DNA of 64,000 bases from Actinomadura xylanilytica (GCF_030283145.1 NZ_JASNWE010000003.1:1294701-1358700), one strand, 5' to 3'; shown: positions 1 through 8,090, numbered from the stretch's first letter. Translations and numbers: made by a program. Notes: generated by a model from the sequence alone, not told the origin.

Positions 1-1506
1 GAGCGGCGGCTGGCCGCCCTCGGCTGGGAACGGCCCGACGACGGCGACCGGCAGAACTGGTGGCACCACATCGTGGTGCGCGAGCGGGGCGGCCGGTCCA
101 CCACGGCGGACCTGCTCGAGGAGTGCGCGATGCTGGCGGGCCGGATGACCGGCGCCTTCAGGGACGTGTACCTGGTCGGCTCGCCGCTGGAGCTGGTCTA
201 CCAGGCGAGCCGCAGCGGCCCCGACGAGGGTCCGCTCGCCCTGCCCGGACTCGGGATCCCACTGGCACTCCCTGAGGAGGACGAGCCGGCCGAGTCCGCC
301 GATCTGGAGTCCATCCTCGCGTCCGCGCGCGAGCGAGGCGACCAGGACGGCTACCTGGGGCTGATCGCCAAGGCCGTCCTGTACCTACCCTCGCCCGGCG
401 ACCCCGGCGCGGCGGACCACCAGTACGCGACCGCCCGTTTCGGCGACGGCACGTTCGTGCTCGCGTTCACCTCCACCGACGCGATGGCGCGGTCACTGCG
501 CGGCCAGGCCGTCAACAACCGGTCGGCGTCGTTGGCGGACCTCGCGCGCGACTGGCCTGATCCGAACTGGCAGCTCGCGATCAACCCCGGCCTTCCCAGC
601 GCCGCGTACCTGGACGCGAGCGTCCTTCTGTACCCGCTGGACGCGCCCCGCGACGGCGACGCTGCGCCCTCTTCCGGCCATGGCCAGGCTCCCCGTCCGC
701 CGGGTCCGGCGTCCAATGGGCGCGGGACGCACTCGGGCCCCCCGTCCGGGCAGGGCTCGCACCGGTCCGCGCCGGGCGGTCCGCAGGCGAAGCGCGGTCC
801 GCACACGCCGCAGCACGGCGCAGGCTCAGGCGGACGACTCGGGGCGCACGCCTCCAGTACCGGCGTCGGCTCCCCCGCTCCTGGAACGGACGCCCCGCTC
901 TCCGAGCAGCCCTCGGCTCCGCGAGACCACATCGCGCCCCCGCCTGCACAGGGAGCGCAGCCTCCCGTGCAAGGGGCGCGGGCAGTTGAGTCCGGGCGGG
1001 GCGCGGCGGCCGGTCTGGTCGTCATGCAGAAAGTCATCCGGCCGGAGCACGTGCCGCACTATCTGGACGGCGGCTATGACCTGGTCGCCGGATACGTGCA
1101 CCGGCTCCAGGACGTGCGGGAGATGAACTCCCCCGCGCGGCTGGTCCGCGGCCTCGGTCTGATCTACCAGGGGTCGCCGTTCTCCACCGGCGACGAGGCG
1201 ATCCACGTGATCCGGTGGCCGGCCGTGAAACCGCCGCTGTTCCGGAGGCCGCTGGGCGGCATCGACGAATGGAGCATGGGCATCATCCCGGGCGGCTGGG
1301 TGATCGAGAAGGCGCCGTTCCCCGGGTCGGGCTACGCGCCGGGCGACGGTCCGCCGGTTCCCGAGTTCAAGACCGACAGCCAGCGGCTGCCGCACGGCGC
1401 GAGAATGTACCGGCTGAGCCGGTCGGGGACCGAGACCCTGCTGGCCGTCTTCGATGGCGATCAGCGCCGGTGGATCGGCCATCCGGCGGCAGGAGGGCGG
1501 GCATGA
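1..1506 (+). CDS. SseB/TY-Chap-like multidomain protein, 5'-truncated by window edge
   Basis: The reading frame is open to base 1, so the true start lies outside the window; the internal GTG at 73 is only the first start codon visible. The first ~25 codons (AALGWERP, then NWWHH) resemble the N-terminal part of actinobacterial TY-Chap/YbjN-like chaperone domains. Codons around 400-620 (ATARFGDGTFVLAFTS, then MARSLRG) look like an SseB N-terminal domain. A Pro/Gly/Ser/Ala-rich linker covers about 640-1010. The last ~160 residues form a compact domain rich in Trp, Gly and Tyr that I do not recognise (IHVIRWPAVKPPL, then SGYAPGDG). The stop overlaps the start of the next gene by ATGA, so the two are translationally coupled. 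The layout (chaperone-like head, flexible linker, unique C-terminal domain, small coupled gene) recalls secreted effector or polymorphic-toxin arrangements, but no catalytic motif is visible and that function is inference. Confidence 0.6.
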   Translation, partial: ERRLAALGWERPDDGDRQNWWHHIVVRERGGRSTTADLLEECAMLAGRMTGAFRDVYLVGSPLELVYQASRSGPDEGPLALPGLGIPLALPEEDEPAESADLESILASARERGDQDGYLGLIAKAVLYLPSPGDPGAADHQYATARFGDGTFVLAFTSTDAMARSLRGQAVNNRSASLADLARDWPDPNWQLAINPGLPSAAYLDASVLLYPLDAPRDGDAAPSSGHGQAPRPPGPASNGRGTHSGPPSGQGSHRSAPGGPQAKRGPHTPQHGAGSGGRLGAHASSTGVGSPAPGTDAPLSEQPSAPRDHIAPPPAQGAQPPVQGARAVESGRGAAAGLVVMQKVIRPEHVPHYLDGGYDLVAGYVHRLQDVREMNSPARLVRGLGLIYQGSPFSTGDEAIHVIRWPAVKPPLFRRPLGGIDEWSMGIIPGGWVIEKAPFPGSGYAPGDGPPVPEFKTDSQRLPHGARMYRLSRSGTETLLAVFDGDQRRWIGHPAAGGRA

Positions 1507-1871
1507 GCATCCGGCACGGGTTCTACGCGGGCTGGCGCGGCTCCGACTACGAGGCGAGCCCGGACGGCGACCGGGTGCGGCTGTATCGGACGCGGCCCGC
1601 CGAGGGCTTCGCCCCGGTCACCGCGGGCAGGTACGTCCGGGTCGTGGCCGCGGCGGAGGTCGACCACCTGTCGTACGTGAGCACCTCGTGCACATGGCGC
1701 GGGGAGCCGTTCGTGGTCCTCGGCGAACATGACGAGTGGCTGCGGGTCGAGTACAGCGGCGGGAAGGCCCCGGTGGCCGAACGGCTCGGGCTCGAGGGGT
1801 TCGACCGGGGGGTCTACCAGGCGTGGGCGCCCCGGGCCGAGATCGAGGACATCCACGAGAAGACCGCCTGA
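1503..1871 (+). CDS. Small conserved-looking protein coupled to SseB-like gene, unknown function
   Basis: This encodes 122 residues from the ATG at 1503, which overlaps the upstream stop by four bases; longer in-frame extensions lie inside the upstream gene and are not credible. The protein begins MSIRHGFYAGWRGSDYEA. It has no signal peptide or membrane segment and looks like a small soluble, mostly beta protein (VRLYRTRPAEGF, GRYVRVVAAAEV). It is acidic towards the C-terminus. No family is recognised. Coupling to the preceding gene implies a matched amount and perhaps a complex. An immunity protein for the unusual C-terminal domain upstream is one possibility, stated as inference only. Confidence 0.65.
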   Translation: MSIRHGFYAGWRGSDYEASPDGDRVRLYRTRPAEGFAPVTAGRYVRVVAAAEVDHLSYVSTSCTWRGEPFVVLGEHDEWLRVEYSGGKAPVAERLGLEGFDRGVYQAWAPRAEIEDIHEKTA

Positions 1872-2061
1872 GGTCGACGAGGGCGGCCGTACCGAGGTCC
1901 GGCCGCGTCGATGTACGAGCCGGCGTCAGCACGGGCTCAGCGGCGCGCTGGGGGCCGGGACGGTGACCTTGCGGGCGGAAGCGGGGACACTGCGGGGAGG
2001 GGCGTCGCCCGGGGTGGGCTCGCCGTGATCAGGTCCGGGGGATCGGTGGTAGATCTGAGGC
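1872..2061. other. Intergenic region without a recognised gene
   Basis: These 190 bases lie between the small coupled gene and the pxpA remnant. I see no RNA gene, strong hairpin or clear promoter. An open frame runs through from 1911 into pxpB but has no family similarity before 2151. Confidence 0.4.
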
Positions 2062-2154
2062 ATGGCGGTCATCGGAATCAACGCCGACCTGGGCGAGGAG
2101 CCCGGCACCCGGGTGCCCGGGGGCGGCCCGGCACCGTTCGGCGAGATCGCGTGA
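2062..2154 (+). pseudogene. pxpA: Remnant of pxpA (LamB/YcsF family 5-oxoprolinase subunit A)
   Basis: The ATG at 2062 opens a 30-codon frame whose first residues, MAVIGINADLGEE, match the characteristic N-terminus of PxpA/LamB-YcsF proteins (I-D/N-L-NADLGE). An intact PxpA is about 250 residues. Here the frame ends at 2154 after a short Gly/Pro-rich stretch, so almost the whole TIM-barrel-like domain is missing. The stop overlaps the GTG start of pxpB (GTGA at 2151-2154), the type of coupling expected between intact subunits. I infer an internal deletion that removed the body of pxpA and left its extreme ends. Only about 12 residues are diagnostic. Confidence 0.6.
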
Positions 2155-2771
2155 AGGTCCGGCGGGCCGGCGACACGGCCCTGCTCGTGGAGACCGCCGA
2201 CCTGGCCACCGCGCACCGGCTACACGCAGCGATCCGCGCCGCCGCGCCGCGCGGTGTCATCGACGTGGTTCCGGGTGAACGCACCGTCCTGGTCGTCGCC
2301 GACGCGCGTCAATGCGACCTCGGGCGCCTGGCCGCATGGCTGCCCACACTGCCGCTGCCAGAGCGGCCGGACGACGGCATGGCCCCGGTGGAGATTCCGG
2401 TCGTGTACGACGGCGAGGATCTGGACGAGGTCGCCGGGCTCACCGGCCTGTCCCGCACGGAGGTCGTCCAACGGCACACCGCCGCCTCCTACACCGTGGC
2501 GTACCTGGGCTTCTCTCCTGGCTTCGGCTACCTGACCGGTTTGGACCCCGCACTGCACGTGTCCCGCCGCGAGTCGCCCCGCACTGCGGTGCCGGCCGGT
2601 TCGGTGGCCATCGCCGGACCGTATGCCGCCGTGTACCCGTCGCGGTCACCGGGCGGATGGCGGTTGCTCGGGCGCAGTCGGCTCCCGCTGTGGGACGTGA
2701 CCCGCGATCCGCCGTCACTGCTCCAGCCCGGCGCGCACGTCCGTTTCGTCGCCGACGAGGAGGCCCGTTGA
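2151..2771 (+). CDS. pxpB: 5-oxoprolinase subunit B (KipI/allophanate hydrolase subunit 1 family)
   Basis: PxpB works with PxpA and PxpC in ATP-dependent opening of 5-oxoproline to glutamate; the homologous KipI binds a sporulation kinase in Bacillus. The protein is 206 residues from GTG 2151, the normal length for the family. Diagnostic motifs are the GDTALLVE start, YLGFSPGFGYLTGL near the middle and PRTAVPAGSVAIAG followed by YPSRSPGGWRLLGR. The start was chosen because it begins the conserved domain and overlaps the upstream stop; the longer frame from 1911 has no homology. It overlaps pxpC by four bases (TTGA), giving a coupled pxp(A)BC operon. Because PxpA is ruined here, the pair may depend on a pxpA elsewhere or be losing function. 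Confidence 0.9.
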   Translation: MKVRRAGDTALLVETADLATAHRLHAAIRAAAPRGVIDVVPGERTVLVVADARQCDLGRLAAWLPTLPLPERPDDGMAPVEIPVVYDGEDLDEVAGLTGLSRTEVVQRHTAASYTVAYLGFSPGFGYLTGLDPALHVSRRESPRTAVPAGSVAIAGPYAAVYPSRSPGGWRLLGRSRLPLWDVTRDPPSLLQPGAHVRFVADEEAR

Positions 2772-3616
2772 TCGAGGTCGTCCGGCCCGGTCCGCTGGCG
2801 ACCGTGCAGGATCTCGGCAGGCCCGGTCACGCGCACCTGGGCGTGCCGTGTTCAGGGGCGGCCGACGGGCGCGCGTTCAGGCTGGCCAACCGTCTCGTCG
2901 GCAATCCTGAGAGCGCGGCGGGGGTGGAGTTCACCGTCGGCGGTGGCGCCCTGCGCTTCCGGCGTCCCGCCTGGGTGGCCGTCACGGGCGCACCGCTTCC
3001 CGTGCGGATCGACGGCCGCGCGTGCGGCATGAACGCGCCGTGTCGCGTCTCTGTAGGCGGACTGCTCGAACTCGGCCATCCCCAGTTCGGCCTCCGCAGC
3101 TATCTGGCGGTGCGCGGCGGCATCACCGTGGACGAGGTCCTCGGCAGCCGCGCCACGGACCTGTTGTCCGGTCTCGGCCCCGCGCCGCTGGCCGAGGGCG
3201 ACCGGCTGCCCGTCGGGCCGACTGCGGGCCTGGAGGACATCCTGGTGGACGCCGCCCCCGTCGTCCCGCTGCCAGAGGTCCCCATCCTGCGGATCACGCC
3301 CGGCCCTCGCGACGACTGGTTCACCGGCGAGGCGCTGACGTCCCTCACCTCGGCGACGTTCGAGGTGTCGCCGGAGAGCAACCGCGTGGGCGTCCGCCTG
3401 ACCGGCCCGCGCCTCGAACGGGCCCGCGAGGGGGAGCTGAGCAGCGAGGGAATGGTCACCGGAGCGCTTCAGGTGCCGCCCAGCGGCCTGCCGATCATCG
3501 TCCTCGCCGATCATCCGACGACGGGCGGCTACCCGGTGGTCGCGGTCCTGGCGTCGGCCGACGTCCCCATGGCCGCCCAGCTACGTCCCGGACAGCGGAT
3601 CCGCTTCCGCGCCTGA
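2768..3616 (+). CDS. pxpC: 5-oxoprolinase subunit C (KipA/allophanate hydrolase subunit 2 family)
   Basis: This is the partner of PxpB in the ATP-dependent 5-oxoprolinase; the family is also called biotin-dependent carboxyltransferase-like. The protein is 282 residues. It begins IEVVRPGPLATVQDLGRPG, the family signature, and continues with SGAADGRAFRLANRLVGN, then RSYLAVRGGI and, near the end, GLPIILADHPTTGGYPV-like residues (IVLADHPTTGGYPVVA). The start is taken as TTG 2768, overlapping the pxpB stop. TTG is uncommon, but the signature begins at the second codon and no ATG or GTG lies nearby in frame. The C-terminus (ADVPMAAQLRPGQRIRF) is complete. Confidence 0.9.
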   Translation: MIEVVRPGPLATVQDLGRPGHAHLGVPCSGAADGRAFRLANRLVGNPESAAGVEFTVGGGALRFRRPAWVAVTGAPLPVRIDGRACGMNAPCRVSVGGLLELGHPQFGLRSYLAVRGGITVDEVLGSRATDLLSGLGPAPLAEGDRLPVGPTAGLEDILVDAAPVVPLPEVPILRITPGPRDDWFTGEALTSLTSATFEVSPESNRVGVRLTGPRLERAREGELSSEGMVTGALQVPPSGLPIIVLADHPTTGGYPVVAVLASADVPMAAQLRPGQRIRFRA

Positions 3617-3685
3617 CCGTCCGTCACAGTGCGGGCCGTTGGGCCGGCAGCCCCTCTCGGGTACGGGACGTGGGGACGGCCCAGG

Positions 3686-4384
3686 TCAGGTGAGGGCGCC
3701 AGGGGCGGGGTGGTCCAGGTGGGCGATGTCGTTGAAGCCCCGAATGGACAACTGCCCTTCGAGCACCACTATCCGGGAGATCGATCCGTTGTCTGGGGCG
3801 AGGAAGGCGAACGGGCGGGAGCCGGTGGCGAGGGCGAGTGCCTGCGCGATGACGCCACCGTGGGTGAACGCCGCGACGCGCCCGCCTGGATGCGCGCCGG
3901 CCATCCGCTCCAGGCTCTCCCGGACGCGGCGGGCGAACTCCTCACCCGGCTCGGCCCCGGGAACCACGTCCCAACGTTCCTCCGCCCACATGCGCTGCGC
4001 GATCGGATCGTTCTCGGCGACCTTCTTACGGAAGAGCCCACCCTCCCACTCCCCCAGGTGCACCTCACGGAGCCCCGCCTCCACGGCGGGCGTGAGGCCG
4101 AGCCGCTTCGCCAGCGGCGCGGCCGTCTGGGCGGTGCGGCGCAGCGGGGTCACATAGAGCGCGTCGAACGGCTCGGCGCCGAGCCGTTCGCCCACCTGCG
4201 CGGCCTGCTCGCGCCCCTCCGGGGCGAGGTCGGGATCGCCCTGCCCGTCCACCAAGGGGAACGGGATGTCCGGCCGGGCGGGCCGGGAGGCGCCGTGCCG
4301 GATCAGCAGCAGTTCGGTGGCGCCGGGCGGCGCCTCGTAGCGGGTCTGCCGGTACTCTTCCGGCGCGTCGTCCTGGGGGCTCAC
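3686..4384 (-). CDS. Histidine phosphatase family protein (phosphoglycerate mutase-like)
   Basis: This encodes 232 residues if it starts at GTG 4384. That start has an AGGGT sequence about seven bases upstream; an in-frame GTG at 4426 would add 14 Arg/Pro-rich residues and has poor spacing. The catalytic RHG motif is seen in ELLLIRHGAS, with the second catalytic histidine in AAFTHGGVIAQAL. YVTPLRRTAQTA and LREVHLGEWEGG are the usual conserved blocks. The protein likely removes phosphate from a small molecule or phosphoprotein in the cytoplasm; the substrate cannot be told from sequence. It lies just downstream of, and in the same direction as, the TetR gene that ends at 4451. Confidence 0.9.
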   Translation of the reverse strand: MSPQDDAPEEYRQTRYEAPPGATELLLIRHGASRPARPDIPFPLVDGQGDPDLAPEGREQAAQVGERLGAEPFDALYVTPLRRTAQTAAPLAKRLGLTPAVEAGLREVHLGEWEGGLFRKKVAENDPIAQRMWAEERWDVVPGAEPGEEFARRVRESLERMAGAHPGGRVAAFTHGGVIAQALALATGSRPFAFLAPDNGSISRIVVLEGQLSIRGFNDIAHLDHPAPGALT

Positions 4385-4450
4385 GCGTCGCACCCTAACC
4401 GGTGGCCCGAACGGGAGGGACGCCACTCCCCCGGTCCCAGACGCGCCGGT

Positions 4451-5059
4451 CTAGCGGGCCGGACCTGCGAGGGCGCGGTGCAGGAGGTCCAGTACGTCCG
4501 CGACGACCTTGTCCACGTCGATGGGACCACCGGCGGCGATGAGGTCGTCGAGCAGCCCGTCCACACCGTGGTAGACCATTCGCAGGGTCGCGGCCGGATC
4601 TCCGGCCTGGAGGGCACCGGCCCGCGCGCCCCGGCCCACGTACTCGCAGATGAGGTCGATCACCCGCTGGTTGGCCTGCTTGCAGATCTCCAGGGCCTTG
4701 GCGTTGGCGGACCCGTACACGATGCTGTGCAGGTCGGCGTTGCGCACCGCGTGCCCGACCAGTTCGGTGAACAGCCGGTCGAGCGTCGGCCACCAGTCGC
4801 CGCCCTCTTCCAGGATGTCCTGCGCGGTGGACGCGATCGCGTCCACGTAGCGTTCCCAGAGCGCCCCGAGCAGATGGTCCTTGGACTCGTAGTAGAGGTA
4901 GAAGGTGCCCTTGCCTATGTCGGCGGCGGCGGCGAGATCGCCGATCGTCGCGGCGGCGAATCCGATGGAGCCGAAGACCTCCCGCCCCCCGCGCAGGATG
5001 TCCTCCCGCCGGTCCATCGGGCTCTTGGTCACCCGCCTGCGCCGCACTTGAGCACCCAT
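4451..5059 (-). CDS. TetR/AcrR family transcriptional regulator, divergent from MFS exporter
   Basis: This encodes 202 residues from ATG 5059, chosen because GGGGGAGGG sits five bases upstream; ATG 5077 would place this Shine-Dalgarno inside the gene. The N-terminal helix-turn-helix is typical: REDILRGGREVFGSIGF, then IGDLAAAADIGKGTFYLYYESKDHL. The C-terminal ligand-binding part is divergent. The gene is read away from an MFS exporter across a region with three copies of a palindromic element (5104-5167). The simplest reading is a local repressor that controls itself and the exporter and is released by a compound the pump removes. The ligand is unknown. Confidence 0.92.
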   Translation of the reverse strand: MGAQVRRRRVTKSPMDRREDILRGGREVFGSIGFAAATIGDLAAAADIGKGTFYLYYESKDHLLGALWERYVDAIASTAQDILEEGGDWWPTLDRLFTELVGHAVRNADLHSIVYGSANAKALEICKQANQRVIDLICEYVGRGARAGALQAGDPAATLRMVYHGVDGLLDDLIAAGGPIDVDKVVADVLDLLHRALAGPAR

Positions 5060-5103
5060 GACGCCCTCCCCCATCACCGTCGACGCTATCCACCCTATCC
5101 GGG

Positions 5104-5167
5104 TGACCGCCGTTCAGTCAGTTGACTGACCGCCGGTCATTGGGATTGACTGACCGTCGTTCAGTCA
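5104..5167. promoter_or_regulatory. Three-copy palindromic operator between TetR and MFS genes
   Basis: Three copies of TGACCGnCGkTCA lie at 5104-5116, 5127-5139 and 5151-5163, spaced 23 and 24 bases. The middle copy (TGACCGCCGGTCA) is a perfect palindrome about its central C. The flanks also form TGACTGA/TCAGTCA inverted repeats at 5114-5129 and 5147-5167. A TTGACT, possible -35 element, overlaps the array. This is the expected target of the divergent TetR. Confidence 0.75.
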
Positions 5168-5182
5168 CCCGGGAGGACCGCG

Positions 5183-6418
5183 ATGACCTTGATCGATTCG
5201 ACCGCCGACGCACCGCCGGGCGGCCCGAGGCCCCGGCCGGCCTGGCGGTTCTGGGGCGCCGCCTACGCGCTGGTGGTCCTGCTGGCGGGCACCAACATCC
5301 CCACCCCGCTCTACCGCGGCTACCAGCGGGAGTTCGGATTCTCGCCGCTGACGGTCACCCTGATCTTCGGCGTCTACGTCACGACGCTGATCCCGGCCCT
5401 GCTGATCGCCGGGCCGCTCTCCGACGCGATCGGGCGCCGCCGGGTGCTGCTCCCGGCCGTCGGCCTCGCGGCGATCGGCACGCTGACGTTCGCGCTCGCG
5501 GACGGGACGACCTGGCTCTTCGCGGCCCGCGTCCTCCAGGGCGCGGCCATGGGCGCCGCTTCAGGCGTACTCACCGCCGTCCTGACCGAGCAGGAACCGG
5601 GCGGCGACCGGCGCCGCGCCGCGCTGGTGACCACGGCCGCCTCGGTCGGCGGCATGGGCGCGGGTCCGCTGCTGTCGGGCCTGCTCGCGCAGTATGCCCC
5701 CGCCCCGCGAGTTCTGGCGTACCTGGTGGAACTCGTCCTGCTGACCGTGGCGGCCGTGGTGGTCGCGGCCATCCCCGAGCAGCGGACGCGAACGCCGTGG
5801 CGACCCCGCAGGCCGAAGATCCCCGGCTCGATGCGGCGGGTGTTCGCGACCGCGGGGACGGCCAGCTTCCTCGCCTTCATGGTGAACGGGCTGTTCCTCA
5901 CCCTGGTCCCGACGTACGTCGGGACGCTGTCCGGCAGCGGCAACCTGGCCTTGAGCGGGGGCGCCGCCACACTGATGCTCGGCTGCTCCGGCATCGCCCA
6001 GGTCGCCGCGTACGGGAGGCAACCGCAGCCGCTGCTGACGTCCGGCCTGGCACTGCTGGCCGGCGGCCTCGTCCTGCTCGCGGTCGCGGGGTCGGCCGCG
6101 TCCCTGCCCCTGATGCTGGTCGCCACCGCCGGCGCCGGCGCCGGGCTCGGGCTGACCTTCCTCGGCGCCCTGACCGAGATCAACCAGACCGCGCCCGCCG
6201 ACCGCCGCGCCGAGGTGACATCGAGCTTCTACGTGATCGTCTACCTCGGCGTCGGCGTGCCTGTGATCGGCGTCGGCTTCCTGGCCACGCAGACCGGACT
6301 ACTTCCGGCCGTGCAGTGGTTCGCGTGCGTGGCCGCGGCCCTCTGCCTGCTCCTCCTCACCGCCCTCGTCGTCCGGAACCGCCGCGACAGATCCGGGCCG
6401 GGCCGTCAGGCCAGGTAG
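5183..6418 (+). CDS. MFS transporter (putative drug/metabolite exporter)
   Basis: This encodes 411 residues with GGAGG eight bases before ATG 5183. About twelve hydrophobic segments are visible. The loop between helices 2 and 3 carries the MFS motif-A-like GPLSDAIGRRRVLLPA, and LTEINQTAPADRRAEVTSSFYV is the matching conserved segment in the second half. It is likely a proton-driven exporter in the cytoplasmic membrane, controlled by the divergent TetR. Its end overlaps the convergent SDR gene by 13 bases. The substrate is not predictable. Confidence 0.9.
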   Translation: MTLIDSTADAPPGGPRPRPAWRFWGAAYALVVLLAGTNIPTPLYRGYQREFGFSPLTVTLIFGVYVTTLIPALLIAGPLSDAIGRRRVLLPAVGLAAIGTLTFALADGTTWLFAARVLQGAAMGAASGVLTAVLTEQEPGGDRRRAALVTTAASVGGMGAGPLLSGLLAQYAPAPRVLAYLVELVLLTVAAVVVAAIPEQRTRTPWRPRRPKIPGSMRRVFATAGTASFLAFMVNGLFLTLVPTYVGTLSGSGNLALSGGAATLMLGCSGIAQVAAYGRQPQPLLTSGLALLAGGLVLLAVAGSAASLPLMLVATAGAGAGLGLTFLGALTEINQTAPADRRAEVTSSFYVIVYLGVGVPVIGVGFLATQTGLLPAVQWFACVAAALCLLLLTALVVRNRRDRSGPGRQAR

Positions 6419-7149
6419 CCGCCGTCGATGGTGAGGACGGTCCCGGTGATGTAGGAGGCACCCGGGCCGGCGAGGAAGGCCACGCCCGCGGCGATCTCCT
6501 CCGGCCGGCCGAAGCGGCCCAGCGCCTTCAGAGCACGTTGCGCGTCCGCGAACTCCCCGTCCGGGGGGTTCATGTCGGTGGCGACCGCGCCGGACTCGAT
6601 GACGTTGACCGTGATGCCGCGCGGGCCGAGGTCGCGCGCCGCGCCCTTGGTGTAGCCGACGACAGCGGCCTTGGTCGCCGCGTAGTCGGCCATGCCGGGG
6701 AACCCGGCCCGGCTCGCGAGGGTGGAGCCGAGGGTGATGATCCGGCCATCGTCCCCGATCACACCGGCGGCGGCGCGGATGGCGGCCACCACGCCACCGA
6801 TGTTGACCTCGTACAGGCGGTCCTGGGCGACCGGGTCGTCCTGCGGCTCGCCGAGCACCTCCCGATGGGACACCCCCGCGTTGTTGACCAGCACATCGAG
6901 CCCGCCGAAGTCCGTCGCGACGGTCCCGACGAGCTCCGCGACCTGGCGCGGGTCGGCCTGGTCGGCCCGGTACGACGCGGCACGCCGTCCCATCGCCTCG
7001 ATCTCGGCGACGACCTCGCCGGCCTTCCCCGCCGAGGCGGCGTACCCGATCGCCACGTCCGCGCCCGCCTCGGCGAGCGCACGGGCGACCGCCGCCCCGA
7101 TGCCTCGCGACCCGCCGGTCACCAGCGCGACCTTGCCCTTGAGCGTCAT
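6406..7149 (-). CDS. SDR family NAD(P)-dependent oxidoreductase (FabG-like)
   Basis: This encodes 247 residues from ATG 7149, with GGAGG five bases upstream; the ATG at 7161 would overlap that ribosome site. It has the classical SDR marks: the cofactor loop VTGGSRGIGAAVARALAEAG, LVNNAGVSHRE, the catalytic serine region ITLGSTLA and the active-site YAATKAAVVGYTKGAARDLG. The C-terminal GASYITGTVLTIDGGYLA is typical of FabG-like 3-oxoacyl reductases and related tailoring enzymes. It is divergent from a TetR gene, with a repeated operator between them, so it is probably inducible and detoxifying or catabolic rather than core fatty-acid synthesis. Confidence 0.9.
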   Translation of the reverse strand: MTLKGKVALVTGGSRGIGAAVARALAEAGADVAIGYAASAGKAGEVVAEIEAMGRRAASYRADQADPRQVAELVGTVATDFGGLDVLVNNAGVSHREVLGEPQDDPVAQDRLYEVNIGGVVAAIRAAAGVIGDDGRIITLGSTLASRAGFPGMADYAATKAAVVGYTKGAARDLGPRGITVNVIESGAVATDMNPPDGEFADAQRALKALGRFGRPEEIAAGVAFLAGPGASYITGTVLTIDGGYLA

Positions 7150-7166
7150 TGCGGCCTCCATTTATG

Positions 7167-7210
7167 TACCGATCAGTATTCAATGGAGGAGAGTACTATA
7201 TCGATCAGTA
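7167..7210. promoter_or_regulatory. Direct-repeat operator between SDR and TetR genes
   Basis: TACCGATCAGTA at 7167-7178 and TATCGATCAGTA at 7199-7210 are near-identical, near-palindromic 12-mers in the same orientation, 32 bases apart (three helical turns). They sit at the promoter of the SDR gene and upstream of the divergent TetR gene. This stretch is AT-rich compared with its surroundings. It is the likely binding region of that TetR. Confidence 0.7.
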
Positions 7211-7372
7211 CAAAAAAAGACGGGGCGCCTCGGCGCGGCCGCCCGGGGGCCGCATGGTCCCCGCATTGCGCGACGATGTGTGATCGGCACGCACGTGCGT
7301 GCTCAGGTGCGGACGCGTGGGGACGGGGAGGCTGCCGGAGATGACGCGGCGACCGGTGAACGAGGTGGACCG

Positions 7373-7981
7373 ATGAGCCAGGGGAGGCCGCGCGAGTTCG
7401 ACGTCGACGAACGGCTCGACCGCGCCATGGAGGTCTTCTGGCGGCAGGGCTACGAAGGCACGGCCCTGTCCGACCTCACCAAGGCGATGGGAATCAACCG
7501 GCCCAGCCTGTACGCCGCCTACGGCAACAAGGAGGCGCTGTTCCGTCGGGCGTTCGACCGCTATCTCGACGGCCCGGCCTCGCATGTCGGCTCGGCGCTC
7601 GAACAGCCGACGTCGCGCGCGGTCACCGAGGCACTGCTCCGAGGCGCGGCCGATGTCGCCACGACCGCGGACGGACCGGACGGCTGCCTCATGGTGCAGA
7701 GCGCGCTGGCGACCGGAACGCAGGGCGCGCCCATCAGAGCGGAGCTGGCCGAGCGGAGGCGCGCGAGCGAACGGAGACTGGCCGAGCGCTTCGAGCGGGC
7801 ACGCGCCGAGGGCGACCTGCCGCGGTCCGTCAACGCGGAGGCTCTGGCCCACTATGTCTGGTCGATCTCGTACGGCCTCTCCGTCCAGGCCACCGGCGGA
7901 GCCACCCGAGAGGATCTGCACCGCGTCGTCGACCTCACCCTGAACGCGTGGCCCCCTGGAGAGCGGCCTCCCGAACCGTGA
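7373..7981 (+). CDS. TetR/AcrR family transcriptional regulator, divergent from SDR
   Basis: This encodes 202 residues; ATG 7373 follows GAGGTGG with correct spacing. The N-terminal part GRPREFDVDERLDRAMEVFW and YEGTALSDLTKAMGINRPSLYAAYGNKEALF is a clear TetR DNA-binding domain, of the subgroup that often represses neighbouring SDR or alkane/aldehyde genes. The C-terminal region contains the subgroup marks GCLMVQSALA and ERRRASERRLAERFERA. It is read away from the SDR gene across two direct repeats (7167-7210), so it is inferred to repress that gene and itself. Confidence 0.92.
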   Translation: MSQGRPREFDVDERLDRAMEVFWRQGYEGTALSDLTKAMGINRPSLYAAYGNKEALFRRAFDRYLDGPASHVGSALEQPTSRAVTEALLRGAADVATTADGPDGCLMVQSALATGTQGAPIRAELAERRRASERRLAERFERARAEGDLPRSVNAEALAHYVWSISYGLSVQATGGATREDLHRVVDLTLNAWPPGERPPEP

Positions 7982-8090
7982 CCTTGGTGGCGTGATCTCC
8001 GGGAGGCGGCACCGCTCAAGGAGGCGCTGTTCCAGAGCCACCCAGCCCAGAAGACCCACGGCGCGGACCCTCTCGGCGCCGCCGGCGGCG

